8,637 bases of DNA, from NCBI GenBank assembly GCA_947472115.1, contig CANIZU010000069.1, positions 1 to 8,637 on the forward strand, written 5' to 3'. The position numbers and the translations under genes are program-made. The notes beneath the pieces were generated by a model. The model had not been told where the DNA came from, ran no database searches, and worked only from the letters and a program-made list of their open reading frames with translations. How positions within the stretch are numbered: position 1 is the stretch's first letter; each line of letters opens with the position of its first letter. This document shows positions 1 to 6,588 of the stretch, piece after piece. This DNA comes from Flavobacteriales bacterium. Its GTDB lineage: Bacteria; Bacteroidota; Bacteroidia; NS11-12g; UBA955.

Positions 1-346
1 TTACAACCTTTCGATGAAGTGTTGGGTGAATGGCATCCAAGTGAGCGAAGGCAGTGTGGGCGATATGGATTGGACCTTTGCCGAAATCATTGAGCGATGC
101 TCGTACGGCGCCGATATTTTCCCTGGCGATGTCATTGGTAGCGGAACCGTGGGTACCGGCTGTTTCCTTGAACTTAACGGAACCGGAAAACTCAATAACC
201 CCGAATATCCTGAACAATGGCTTCAAGCAGGCGATGTGGTGGCGATGGAAATTGCCGGACTCGGACATCTGAGCAACAGCATCGTAAAAGAAAATAGTGA
301 TTTTAGCATCCTCGCACTCAAAAAATTGCCCAGCGAAAACGCATAA
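1..346 (+). CDS. Fumarylacetoacetate hydrolase (FAH) family protein, C-terminal part
   Basis: Partial gene: the reading frame is already open at base 2 and ends at TAA 344-346, leaving about 114 C-terminal residues. The visible part is the end of an FAH-fold domain. It has a VNG turn, then SEGSVGDMDWTFAEII, the conserved block PGDVIGSGTVGTGC, and a final strand region with GDVVAMEIAGLGHLSN. The family comprises metal-dependent hydrolases, decarboxylases and isomerases acting on diketo or hydroxy-dienoate acids. Its metal-binding acidic residues lie mostly in the part outside this window, so the substrate cannot be named. The C-terminus does not resemble true fumarylacetoacetase (tyrosine degradation) as I recall it. 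The ATG at 14 is internal, because homologous sequence continues upstream of it. The AIM24-family gene follows 67 bp downstream on the same strand with no promoter that I can see between them. Confidence 0.88.
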   Translation, partial: YNLSMKCWVNGIQVSEGSVGDMDWTFAEIIERCSYGADIFPGDVIGSGTVGTGCFLELNGTGKLNNPEYPEQWLQAGDVVAMEIAGLGHLSNSIVKENSDFSILALKKLPSENA

Positions 347-413
347 TTAACCTCAAAAATTACCCATTACACCAACAAATCCTCCACTCCACCAATAACC
401 CCTCCTAAACGCT

Positions 414-1211
414 ATGAGAAGGAACCACGAAATCGATTACCGCATCTTCGGCGAAGAAATGCAGTGTGTAGAAATAGAACTCGATCCCCAAGAAACCGTA
501 ATGGCCGAAAGCGGTAGCTTTATGTTCATGGACAACGGCATCGAAATGGAAACCATCTTTGGCGATGGCAGCAGCAACCAAGGCAGCGGCATTTTCGGAA
601 AACTCATGGGTGCCGGAAAACGCCTCCTTACAGGTGAATCCTTGTTCATGACGGCCTTTACCAATATGGGCTATAACAAGGCACGTGTGACTTTCGCTGG
701 ACCTTATGCGGGTAAAATTATGCCTCTCGACCTAATGCAATTGGGCGGTAAGGTGATTTGTCAAAAGGATAGTTATCTCTGCGCAGCCAAAGGCGTAAGT
801 GTCGGTATCGAATTCCAAAGGAAATTGGGCACCGGACTCTTCGGCGGCGAAGGATTTATCATGCAAAAGCTGGAAGGCGATGGCTTGGCCTTTGTTCACG
901 CAGGCGGACATGTATTGAAAAAGGAATTGGCAGCGGGTGAAACACTAAAAATAGACACCGGTTGCATCGTGGCCTTTACTGCAGGTATTAATTACGATAT
1001 TCAGATGGTGCGTGGGGTTAAAAATGCAATTTTTGGTGGTGAAGGTTTGTTCTTTGCTGTTTTGAGCGGACCCGGAACTGTTTGGTTACAGAGCTTGCCC
1101 GTTTCTCGATTGGCATCAAAAATCTTGAGCTATGGTAGCCCCGGCGGACGTAGAGAAGAGGGAAGTATCCTTGGCGGATTGGGAAATATCCTAGACGGCG
1201 ACGGCTTCTAA
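414..1211 (+). CDS. AIM24 / TIGR00266 family protein
   Basis: A complete gene of 265 residues that matches the usual length and start of the TIGR00266 (AIM24, formerly DUF124) family: HEIDYRIFGEEMQCVEIELDP is close to the family N-terminus. Other family landmarks are the AESGSFMFM segment (residues about 31-39), a glycine-rich loop followed by GAGKRLLTGESLFMTAFTN (about 66-84), GGEGFIMQKLEGDG (about 143-156) and GGEGLFFAVLSGPG (about 209-222). The repeated GGEG-hydrophobic blocks reflect the internal repeats of the predicted beta-roll fold. There is no signal peptide or membrane segment, so it is probably cytoplasmic. The biochemical role of the bacterial family is not established; the name comes from a mitochondrial inner-membrane organisation protein. 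No Shine-Dalgarno sequence precedes the ATG, which is normal for Bacteroidota. The last codons lie within one copy of a 19-bp direct repeat that continues into the convergent gene. Confidence 0.92.
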   Translation: MRRNHEIDYRIFGEEMQCVEIELDPQETVMAESGSFMFMDNGIEMETIFGDGSSNQGSGIFGKLMGAGKRLLTGESLFMTAFTNMGYNKARVTFAGPYAGKIMPLDLMQLGGKVICQKDSYLCAAKGVSVGIEFQRKLGTGLFGGEGFIMQKLEGDGLAFVHAGGHVLKKELAAGETLKIDTGCIVAFTAGINYDIQMVRGVKNAIFGGEGLFFAVLSGPGTVWLQSLPVSRLASKILSYGSPGGRREEGSILGGLGNILDGDGF

Positions 1212-1238
1212 TTCACCATACGGCGACGGTTTCTAGTT
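1195..1238. repeat. 19-bp imperfect direct repeat, period 25 bp, at convergent gene ends
   Basis: Copy 1 is at 1195-1213 and copy 2 at 1220-1238. They match at 17 of 19 positions, with a shared core of ACGGCGACGG followed by TTCTA. The copies differ at the 11th base (C/T) and the 17th base (A/G). Copy 1 holds the TAA stop of the + strand AIM24-family gene. Copy 2 holds the TAG stop of the minus-strand DUF5916 gene (CTA at 1233-1235). It looks like a short tandem duplication with later drift. I see no inverted repeat or T-run marking a terminator here. Confidence 0.75.
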
Positions 1239-3560
1239 AAACCAATACACCCACTTGGCGGCCAAACTTCGATACGATGGCCCCATGTAAATATCACGAT
1301 TCGGTAGCACCGAATTGAATTGATTGTAATTTTGAGAAAACACCAAGAAGATATCGCTCATCGGACGGTATCGCCATTGGAATCTGATGTTCACGTTCAT
1401 CTTCTCAGTCTGCGTATTATACTGTAAGAACCCTGTGATGTATTTCGTGGTACTTAAACTGTATTCCGCTTTTAACCCCAATAAGTTGATTTTCGATGTA
1501 CCCAAGCTGTCTGGCAACATAACATTGATGTGATTCCAGTTTGCCGAAAGCAATAATTTTGGCAGTTTTAACTTCCCAATTCGAGGTGCTCTATAGTTGA
1601 TGTTTCCGTTGAATTCAGTCTTTGTGCCCTGGAAATAGCCGCCATAAATCACCTCACAAAAAGCACTCAATCGCTTCCTACTATTAGTTGTGAATTCGGG
1701 ATGAATGGCAAACCACTGATATTTTCCAAAATAAAATTGTTTCTTATTCAATGGGTCAAACGGCAAAAATAAATTGTAATAATTGTGGTCCACACTGAAA
1801 TGGAAAATCGCACTTTTCTGAAAAATTGCATCATAACCCAACTCACTCGTTGACTCAGTAACACCAAATGAACTATCGTAATAACTACTGTTGTAAATTG
1901 AAATACCGTGGTTGTTGATGTATTTATGTTTGGGATACCAAGTATAGCCCAAATTTGGCTCCAAGCGATAGTAATTGTAGCGATACATCTTCCCCGTTTT
2001 CGCATCGGTATTGTCGGTCCGAGGCACAAAACCTGTCCTCGCAACAAAGGAACGACTTACATATTCATGGTTCCACATGGCCATCCAGTGCAAAGATTTA
2101 TATCGTAACCAAGTGGCGTGAGCAAAGCCCTCCAGACCATGTAATCCGGGATAAAACGACTTCTGAATAAATGCCTTCCCACCCCAACGATTGTTCTTGG
2201 TTAACAAATTAAACTCCCCCCCAACCACAGAATTATAATCACCCGTAGAATCCCTATTTCCCTTGCCGTCGGTAAATGTCCTCTGAACCCCCAATTTCTG
2301 GTCATGTACCCAAATTAACGCCGCATTACTCGCCGCAAAGACCTTCTTCTGCAACGACGCCACCGTATAATTCACAGCAGGTAAATGAACCGCCTTATTC
2401 CCATCCTTCACATCTACACTCCTTGTTGTAATGTTCATCGCCCCAATTCTTAAACCATCACCCAACTTGCCAGACAATCTAACACCGCCCAAAATGGGTA
2501 CAGCCCCATTATCACTTAAACCTATACGCCGAGAGAAAAACGGACGAATCTGCCTGAATCCAAAACCGGCAAACAAATCGCTATTTTCAATAAAAAACTG
2601 ACGTCTTTCAGGGAAAAACAAATTGTATCGGGTCAGATTAATCTGTTGCACATCAACATCAACTTGCGCAAAATCTGGGTTGGCCGTAATATCCAAATTT
2701 AAACTCCTCGTAATACCCAATTTTGCATCAAACCCAAATTTTGGACTCCCCGAAATAGGATCGCTCAAAAAAGTGCGTTTTCCTGAAACTCCCTGAGATG
2801 TCATTCCACTTACATAGGGAATAAACACCAAATTTCGGTTGCTCTTAGACAATGGCTTACCCATGAATTGCAGCGAATCACAAAACACCAATGAACTCAC
2901 ATTAAAATTCCTCGGTACCCTAGCATAATTCGAAACCTCGTTGTTTTTAAAATCAAAACGCGTCACATTAAAGCCCCAAACTGAAACCCCCGGTGTAAAT
3001 CGAATGCTATTGAAAGGTATAGAAAACTCCGCCGTCCAATACCCATCCTTCAGCTGCGTTGCACTGCGCCAAACCTGATCCCAAGCCGTAGTTACACCAA
3101 ACCCACCTCCCCCTTCAACAGAACCCTCACGCTGCGAATTGTATGGGGTGACCCCAAATGAAAATCCATTCTGACCGTCCTTAAACGTAGATAATGTTAA
3201 CACCACCCCATCCGAATTGGTCACACTGAAATCCCTTTTCAAACTCTGAATTACAAACTGCTTCTGCGGATTGCGATCAATACTCTTCACAGCAAAATAC
3301 AAATGCTTATCGTCGTAGGCAAAAGCTACCTGTGTCTGAGATTTCGACAAAGATGTATCGTAAGGAAAATATTGCACAAACGGACGTGAAACAAAAACCG
3401 ACTGCCAAATGGGCTCATCCAATTCACCATCCACCGTTACCGGATTCTCCGAATAAACCACGGGCATCTTTCCCGATTTCCCTATGGAAGTACTGTCATC
3501 AACAGCAAAGAGATTTGCATGTAAAAAAATACTGGTCAATATCAGAATGATACCGCGCAT
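1233..3560 (-). CDS. DUF5916 outer-membrane protein with CBM9-like N-terminal domain
   Basis: About 775 residues. A signal peptide (MRGIILILTSIFLHANLFA, likely cut before VDDS) is followed by a carbohydrate-binding family 9-like domain at about residues 35-235. That domain begins with PVTVDGELDEPIW and contains the typical strand AFAYDDKHLYFAVKSID. The rest is DUF5916, recognised by LDITANPDFAQVDVDVQQ and NLTRYNLFFPERRQFFIENS at about residues 288-328. Alternating aromatic strands run to a C-terminal KWVYWFN, as expected of an outer-membrane beta-barrel recognised by the BAM complex. The family is common in Bacteroidota, but its substrate and function are not known; a role with glycans is suggested only by the CBM9-like domain. 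I chose the ATG at 3560, whose A is also the last base of the upstream gene's TGA (TGATG). A TTG three bases earlier (3563) would add one residue. It is the last gene of the tatA-gatA unit and is probably translated by coupling. Confidence 0.9.
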   Translation of the reverse strand: MRGIILILTSIFLHANLFAVDDSTSIGKSGKMPVVYSENPVTVDGELDEPIWQSVFVSRPFVQYFPYDTSLSKSQTQVAFAYDDKHLYFAVKSIDRNPQKQFVIQSLKRDFSVTNSDGVVLTLSTFKDGQNGFSFGVTPYNSQREGSVEGGGGFGVTTAWDQVWRSATQLKDGYWTAEFSIPFNSIRFTPGVSVWGFNVTRFDFKNNEVSNYARVPRNFNVSSLVFCDSLQFMGKPLSKSNRNLVFIPYVSGMTSQGVSGKRTFLSDPISGSPKFGFDAKLGITRSLNLDITANPDFAQVDVDVQQINLTRYNLFFPERRQFFIENSDLFAGFGFRQIRPFFSRRIGLSDNGAVPILGGVRLSGKLGDGLRIGAMNITTRSVDVKDGNKAVHLPAVNYTVASLQKKVFAASNAALIWVHDQKLGVQRTFTDGKGNRDSTGDYNSVVGGEFNLLTKNNRWGGKAFIQKSFYPGLHGLEGFAHATWLRYKSLHWMAMWNHEYVSRSFVARTGFVPRTDNTDAKTGKMYRYNYYRLEPNLGYTWYPKHKYINNHGISIYNSSYYDSSFGVTESTSELGYDAIFQKSAIFHFSVDHNYYNLFLPFDPLNKKQFYFGKYQWFAIHPEFTTNSRKRLSAFCEVIYGGYFQGTKTEFNGNINYRAPRIGKLKLPKLLLSANWNHINVMLPDSLGTSKINLLGLKAEYSLSTTKYITGFLQYNTQTEKMNVNIRFQWRYRPMSDIFLVFSQNYNQFNSVLPNRDIYMGPSYRSLAAKWVYWFN

Positions 3561-4834
3561 CAATCAACGCCAGCTATATTTCTTTTTTGGGCAATCGTTA
3601 ACGAATTCAACTTTAAATAGTATCCTTTTCTACTCGCCAAAACATAAAATTTCAGGGAAGATCCAACCGACAAATTGTTTCCTGCAACATGATTCCAAGA
3701 TTTCAATTGTTCTGGAGTACAGTCAAAAATATCACTCAACGTATACACTGCATCGCCAGATTTAACACGATAGTAAACCCAAATTTTCTTGTCCGCCGGC
3801 GTCGTTAAAATTGTTTTAGGGACCGGAGGCGTAACTCCAGCCGAATCGGTTACCGATTGATCCCCCTTCGCCACCACCAAATTGATCGATGAATCACCCT
3901 CAACCACCGCAATTGTATCCGTTCTAATAATTGGAATAAACCCTTGCTTGTTTCCAATCCAATAAACCAAAGAATCCTTTTTTGACTGATAAACGCCCAC
4001 ATATGCCGCAGGCAATCGAAACGTACAAGGCGTGCCAAAATAGGGAACCATATCCGCCCTAAACTCAGGGTTAAGACTGCGCAAATCTGATAGACCTACA
4101 CCCACTTTTTCATTCAATACCTTGAAGGGCAAAACTGTTGGCACCGACTGCACCTCAACTGCATCTTGCGACTCAACCTTAAAAGGCTTGATGCCATATT
4201 GCTTGGCATGATGCAACACAACCAACGCAGCATAAAACTGAATCACCGGTAAACGTTCCTCCGGTTCCAATGCATCGTAAATATGATTGAAATCCAAATC
4301 CCCATTTAAGCCATGAATCACTTGATTCAAACGAATAGGACCTATTCTGAAAGCGGTGATCACCTTCAACCAATCGCCGTAAATGTGATACAAATCATGC
4401 AAATATTGACATGCCGCCTCAGATGACTTTAGAGGATCTCGCCTTTCATCAAACAAAGCCGTTTCCCTCAAATCATATTTTTTTCCAATCGTATAGGCCA
4501 ATGGCCACATCCCCGCTGCCCCACTCTCATCGCGATACCTAGGCTCAAAACCCGATGTACCCGCTGGAATGAATTTCACAAACCAAGGCAACCCGTATTT
4601 CTGTGCGATGCGATCAATAGAGGCTTCGTAATACTGCAAACGACCGTAAAAAATCGAGGTGCTTTCATTCTCGTTCTTCAACCAATCCTGCACCGTTATC
4701 TCAATATCGTTGTTATAAAAATAAGGGACCCCATTGGATTCCATCGTTTTCAAACGCAGCTGCACATCGTTCTGACCTACGGCCAAACCGCAAACCATCA
4801 CTAGCAATATAAAAATTCTCAATTTCAAGCTCAT
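3560..4834 (-). CDS. Lytic-transglycosylase-like (MltD-type) LysM protein, predicted catalytically inactive
   Basis: 424 residues. A signal peptide (MSLKLRIFILLVMVCGLAVG, likely cut before QN) sends it to the periplasm. Residues about 65-215 align by eye with the SLT domain of MltD-like lytic transglycosylases, which cleave peptidoglycan glycan strands: KYGLPWFVKFIP, SGFEPRYRDESGAAGMW, DERRDPLKSSEAACQYL, GDWLKVITAF. The key residues differ, however. The catalytic Glu expected in the P-x-x-E-S-G-F block is Thr93 (PAGTSGF), the Gln of GxWQ is Pro111, and the Asn of AYNAGP is Arg163 (AFRIGP). Residues about 234-283 resemble a degenerate LysM-like module. A clear LysM lies at about 354-398 (YRVKSGDAVYTLSDIF to SSLKFYV). 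LysM domains bind N-acetylglucosamine-containing glycans. I infer a wall-binding protein without transglycosylase activity. Its ATG overlaps the gatA stop (ATGA at 4831-4834), and its own stop overlaps the DUF5916 start. There is no frameshift, so it is not a decayed pseudogene. Confidence 0.85.
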   Translation of the reverse strand: MSLKLRIFILLVMVCGLAVGQNDVQLRLKTMESNGVPYFYNNDIEITVQDWLKNENESTSIFYGRLQYYEASIDRIAQKYGLPWFVKFIPAGTSGFEPRYRDESGAAGMWPLAYTIGKKYDLRETALFDERRDPLKSSEAACQYLHDLYHIYGDWLKVITAFRIGPIRLNQVIHGLNGDLDFNHIYDALEPEERLPVIQFYAALVVLHHAKQYGIKPFKVESQDAVEVQSVPTVLPFKVLNEKVGVGLSDLRSLNPEFRADMVPYFGTPCTFRLPAAYVGVYQSKKDSLVYWIGNKQGFIPIIRTDTIAVVEGDSSINLVVAKGDQSVTDSAGVTPPVPKTILTTPADKKIWVYYRVKSGDAVYTLSDIFDCTPEQLKSWNHVAGNNLSVGSSLKFYVLASRKGYYLKLNSLTIAQKRNIAGVD

Positions 4835-6255
4835 CCCAGGGTTTCTTCCACCAATTTCGACAAATCAAACAACGCTTGTTCCTCTAAAATCCCTGTCATC
4901 AACTGAACACCCATTGGCAAGCCAGCTAAGGTTTTGCCTCCAGGGATAGATATCGCAGGATTTCCTGCCAAATTCGCTTGGACCGTCAATAAATCCGCCA
5001 TATACATCGCCACCGGATTTGCCGCTTTCTCGCCCAATTTAAACGCCGGCGTACTGGTCGTTGGAAGTAGAATGGCATCCGCATTGGCCAATATTTTCTC
5101 CGTTTCCGTCCGTATAATCTGCCTTACTTTTTGCGCTTTTTCATAATACGCATCGTACTGATCACTGCTCAAAACAAACGTGCCCAACATAATCCTACGC
5201 TTTACTTCCTCACCAAAACCTTCGGTACGAGAAAGCACATAAGTTGATTCCAAATCATGGGCATTTTCGCTTCGTTTTCCGTACATCATACCTGAATACC
5301 TCGACAAATTGCTCGAAGCTTCTGCCGTTGTGATCACGTAATACACCGGAACCATATGATCCAATAATGGGAAATCAAAATAACTCACCTCATGACCTGC
5401 TGCTTCCAACTTGGCAATCAAACCCGTCATCATCGATTTCACTTCTGGGTCGATCCCTTCCCCGTCGATTGCTTCGCGCATCACCGCAAATTTTGCTTTC
5501 GCCGGTGCCTTGGGCGCGGTGAAGTGTGGCGCCGGCTGCTGAAACATCGAAGCGTCTTGTCCGTCCGGACCCGCCATTATCTCTGTCAACAACGCCGAAT
5601 CTTCTATACTCTTCGTCATCGGACCAATCTGGTCAAAGCTCGATGCGTAAGCCAATAAACCCCAACGAGAAATTAATCCGTATGTGGGTTTTAATCCTAC
5701 AATCCCTGTAAATGCAGCGGGCTGACGAATGGATCCTCCAGTGTCGCTACCCAAGGCTGCATGAGCCATATTCGCTTGAACCGCTACCGCACTACCCCCA
5801 GAAGAACCTCCCGGAACTCGCGTTGGATCAACCGCATTTAGTACTGGACCATAAGCGCTGTTCTCATTACTCGCACCCATCGCAAATTCATCGCAATTGG
5901 TACGACCAATGAAAATGGCATCCTCGTCCAACAATCGCTGAACTACTGTAGCCGAATAAATCGATTCAAATCCTTGTAAAATTTTTGAGGAAGAACTCAC
6001 TTTATGGCCTCGAAACGACAAAACATCTTTCAAAGCAATCACAATACCGGCCAAACGACCTGCGGTGCCTGCTTTAACTTTGCCATCAATTTCGATTGCC
6101 CTTGCTTTTGCTTCATCAGACCAAACCTCTAAAAAGGCGTTCAAATGCTGATTGTCCGCAATATTTTTTAGGTAATAATCTACCAATGCCGCGCAAGTGA
6201 CACGGCCCGAATTCAGGTCTTCCCGAATTGCTGAAATCCGGCTGTAGTGTTCCAA
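4831..6255 (-). CDS. gatA: Asp-tRNA(Asn)/Glu-tRNA(Gln) amidotransferase subunit A
   Basis: 474 residues, the usual length for GatA. This is the glutaminase subunit of GatCAB, which converts Glu-tRNA(Gln) and Asp-tRNA(Asn) to the amidated forms in the cytoplasm. The amidase-signature Ser-cisSer-Lys triad is intact: Lys76 in IALKDVLS, Ser151 in PGGSSGGS and Ser175 in GSDTGGSIRQPA. The spacing (75 and 24 residues) equals that of the characterised Staphylococcus aureus GatA (K79, S154, S178). NCDEFAMGASNENSAYGP and GLKPTYGLISRWGL favour GatA over a generic amidase. The start is TTG at 6255-6253. No ATG, GTG or other TTG lies in frame between it and the upstream in-frame stop (6312-6310), and the next in-frame Met is residue 126. 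An AAAGAG stretch just upstream is a weak possible ribosome-binding site. The gene begins 2 bp after tatA and ends in an ATGA overlap with the next gene. No gatB or gatC is in the window. Confidence 0.95.
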   Translation of the reverse strand: MEHYSRISAIREDLNSGRVTCAALVDYYLKNIADNQHLNAFLEVWSDEAKARAIEIDGKVKAGTAGRLAGIVIALKDVLSFRGHKVSSSSKILQGFESIYSATVVQRLLDEDAIFIGRTNCDEFAMGASNENSAYGPVLNAVDPTRVPGGSSGGSAVAVQANMAHAALGSDTGGSIRQPAAFTGIVGLKPTYGLISRWGLLAYASSFDQIGPMTKSIEDSALLTEIMAGPDGQDASMFQQPAPHFTAPKAPAKAKFAVMREAIDGEGIDPEVKSMMTGLIAKLEAAGHEVSYFDFPLLDHMVPVYYVITTAEASSNLSRYSGMMYGKRSENAHDLESTYVLSRTEGFGEEVKRRIMLGTFVLSSDQYDAYYEKAQKVRQIIRTETEKILANADAILLPTTSTPAFKLGEKAANPVAMYMADLLTVQANLAGNPAISIPGGKTLAGLPMGVQLMTGILEEQALFDLSKLVEETLG

Positions 6256-6257
6256 GA

Positions 6258-6467
6258 TTACTCTTTGTTTTCTTTTGGATCTTCGTTCATTCCCTTGCGA
6301 ATCTCGGTGCTAACGTTATTCTTAGCATCTTGAAACTCTCTAATACCACGGCCCAAACCGCGCATTAATTCAGGAATTTTTTTGCCGCCAAAAAGCAACA
6401 AAACGAGAACCAAAAGAATGATCATTTCTTGGCCACCCAAAAAAGATAATAAATGAAATGTGTTCAT
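6258..6467 (-). CDS. tatA: Sec-independent (twin-arginine) protein translocase subunit TatA
   Basis: 69 residues with the full TatA/TatB layout: a short N-terminal segment, a conserved Glu14 just before one transmembrane helix (about residues 15-26, IILLVLVLLLF), the Phe26-Gly27 hinge, and an amphipathic helix KKIPELMRGLGRGIREFQDA. A charged, Lys/Glu-rich tail follows. TatA oligomerises in the inner membrane to let folded proteins with twin-arginine signals pass, recruited by TatC, which is not in this window. The short tail and the KIPELMRGLGRGI helix fit TatA better than TatB, and Bacteroidota generally have TatA-type proteins. It starts at ATG 6467-6465 and ends with TAA 6260-6258. It is the first gene of the tight four-gene unit, with a 121-bp gap upstream. 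Confidence 0.93.
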   Translation of the reverse strand: MNTFHLLSFLGGQEMIILLVLVLLLFGGKKIPELMRGLGRGIREFQDAKNNVSTEIRKGMNEDPKENKE

Positions 6468-6474
6468 TGCCCTT

Positions 6475-6482
6475 CAAAAATA
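6475..6482 (-). promoter_or_regulatory. Candidate Bacteroidota -7 promoter box before tatA
   Basis: On the minus strand the bases read TATTTTTG, an exact match to the Bacteroidota -7 consensus TAnnTTTG. It lies 7 bases before the tatA ATG. No matching -33 TTG element is visible at the usual distance, and transcription from here would leave only a few bases of leader. The support is therefore weak. It is the only consensus match I see in the 121-bp gap, where a promoter for the tatA-gatA unit would be expected if these genes are not read through from the Fe-S gene. Confidence 0.25.
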
Positions 6483-6588
6483 CGACAAAACTGCGAGGGT
6501 TCCTTCCCTTTTTTCAGAATACCAAGGACCCAATCGCGATCCCTTTATTCAGGCCCCCAAAATGCGCTCCGTTCAACCTAAAATAAAC

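Noticed and set aside
347..413. Gap between the FAH-family and AIM24-family genes, considered for a promoter
   Set aside because: No TAnnTTTG box, hairpin or Shine-Dalgarno sequence is visible; the C/A-rich sequence shows nothing that I can support.
3484..3765. Open frame on the + strand across the junction of the LysM/SLT-like and DUF5916 genes
   Set aside because: Both minus-strand genes are clearly supported there with overlapping stop and start; the + strand translation resembles no protein family.
6496..6514. Possible + strand terminator: AGGG / CCCT stem with a 6-base loop followed by a T-run
   Set aside because: The stem is only 4 bp, and no + strand gene ends nearby. On the minus strand the T-run becomes an A-run upstream of the stem, so it would not terminate the Fe-S gene.
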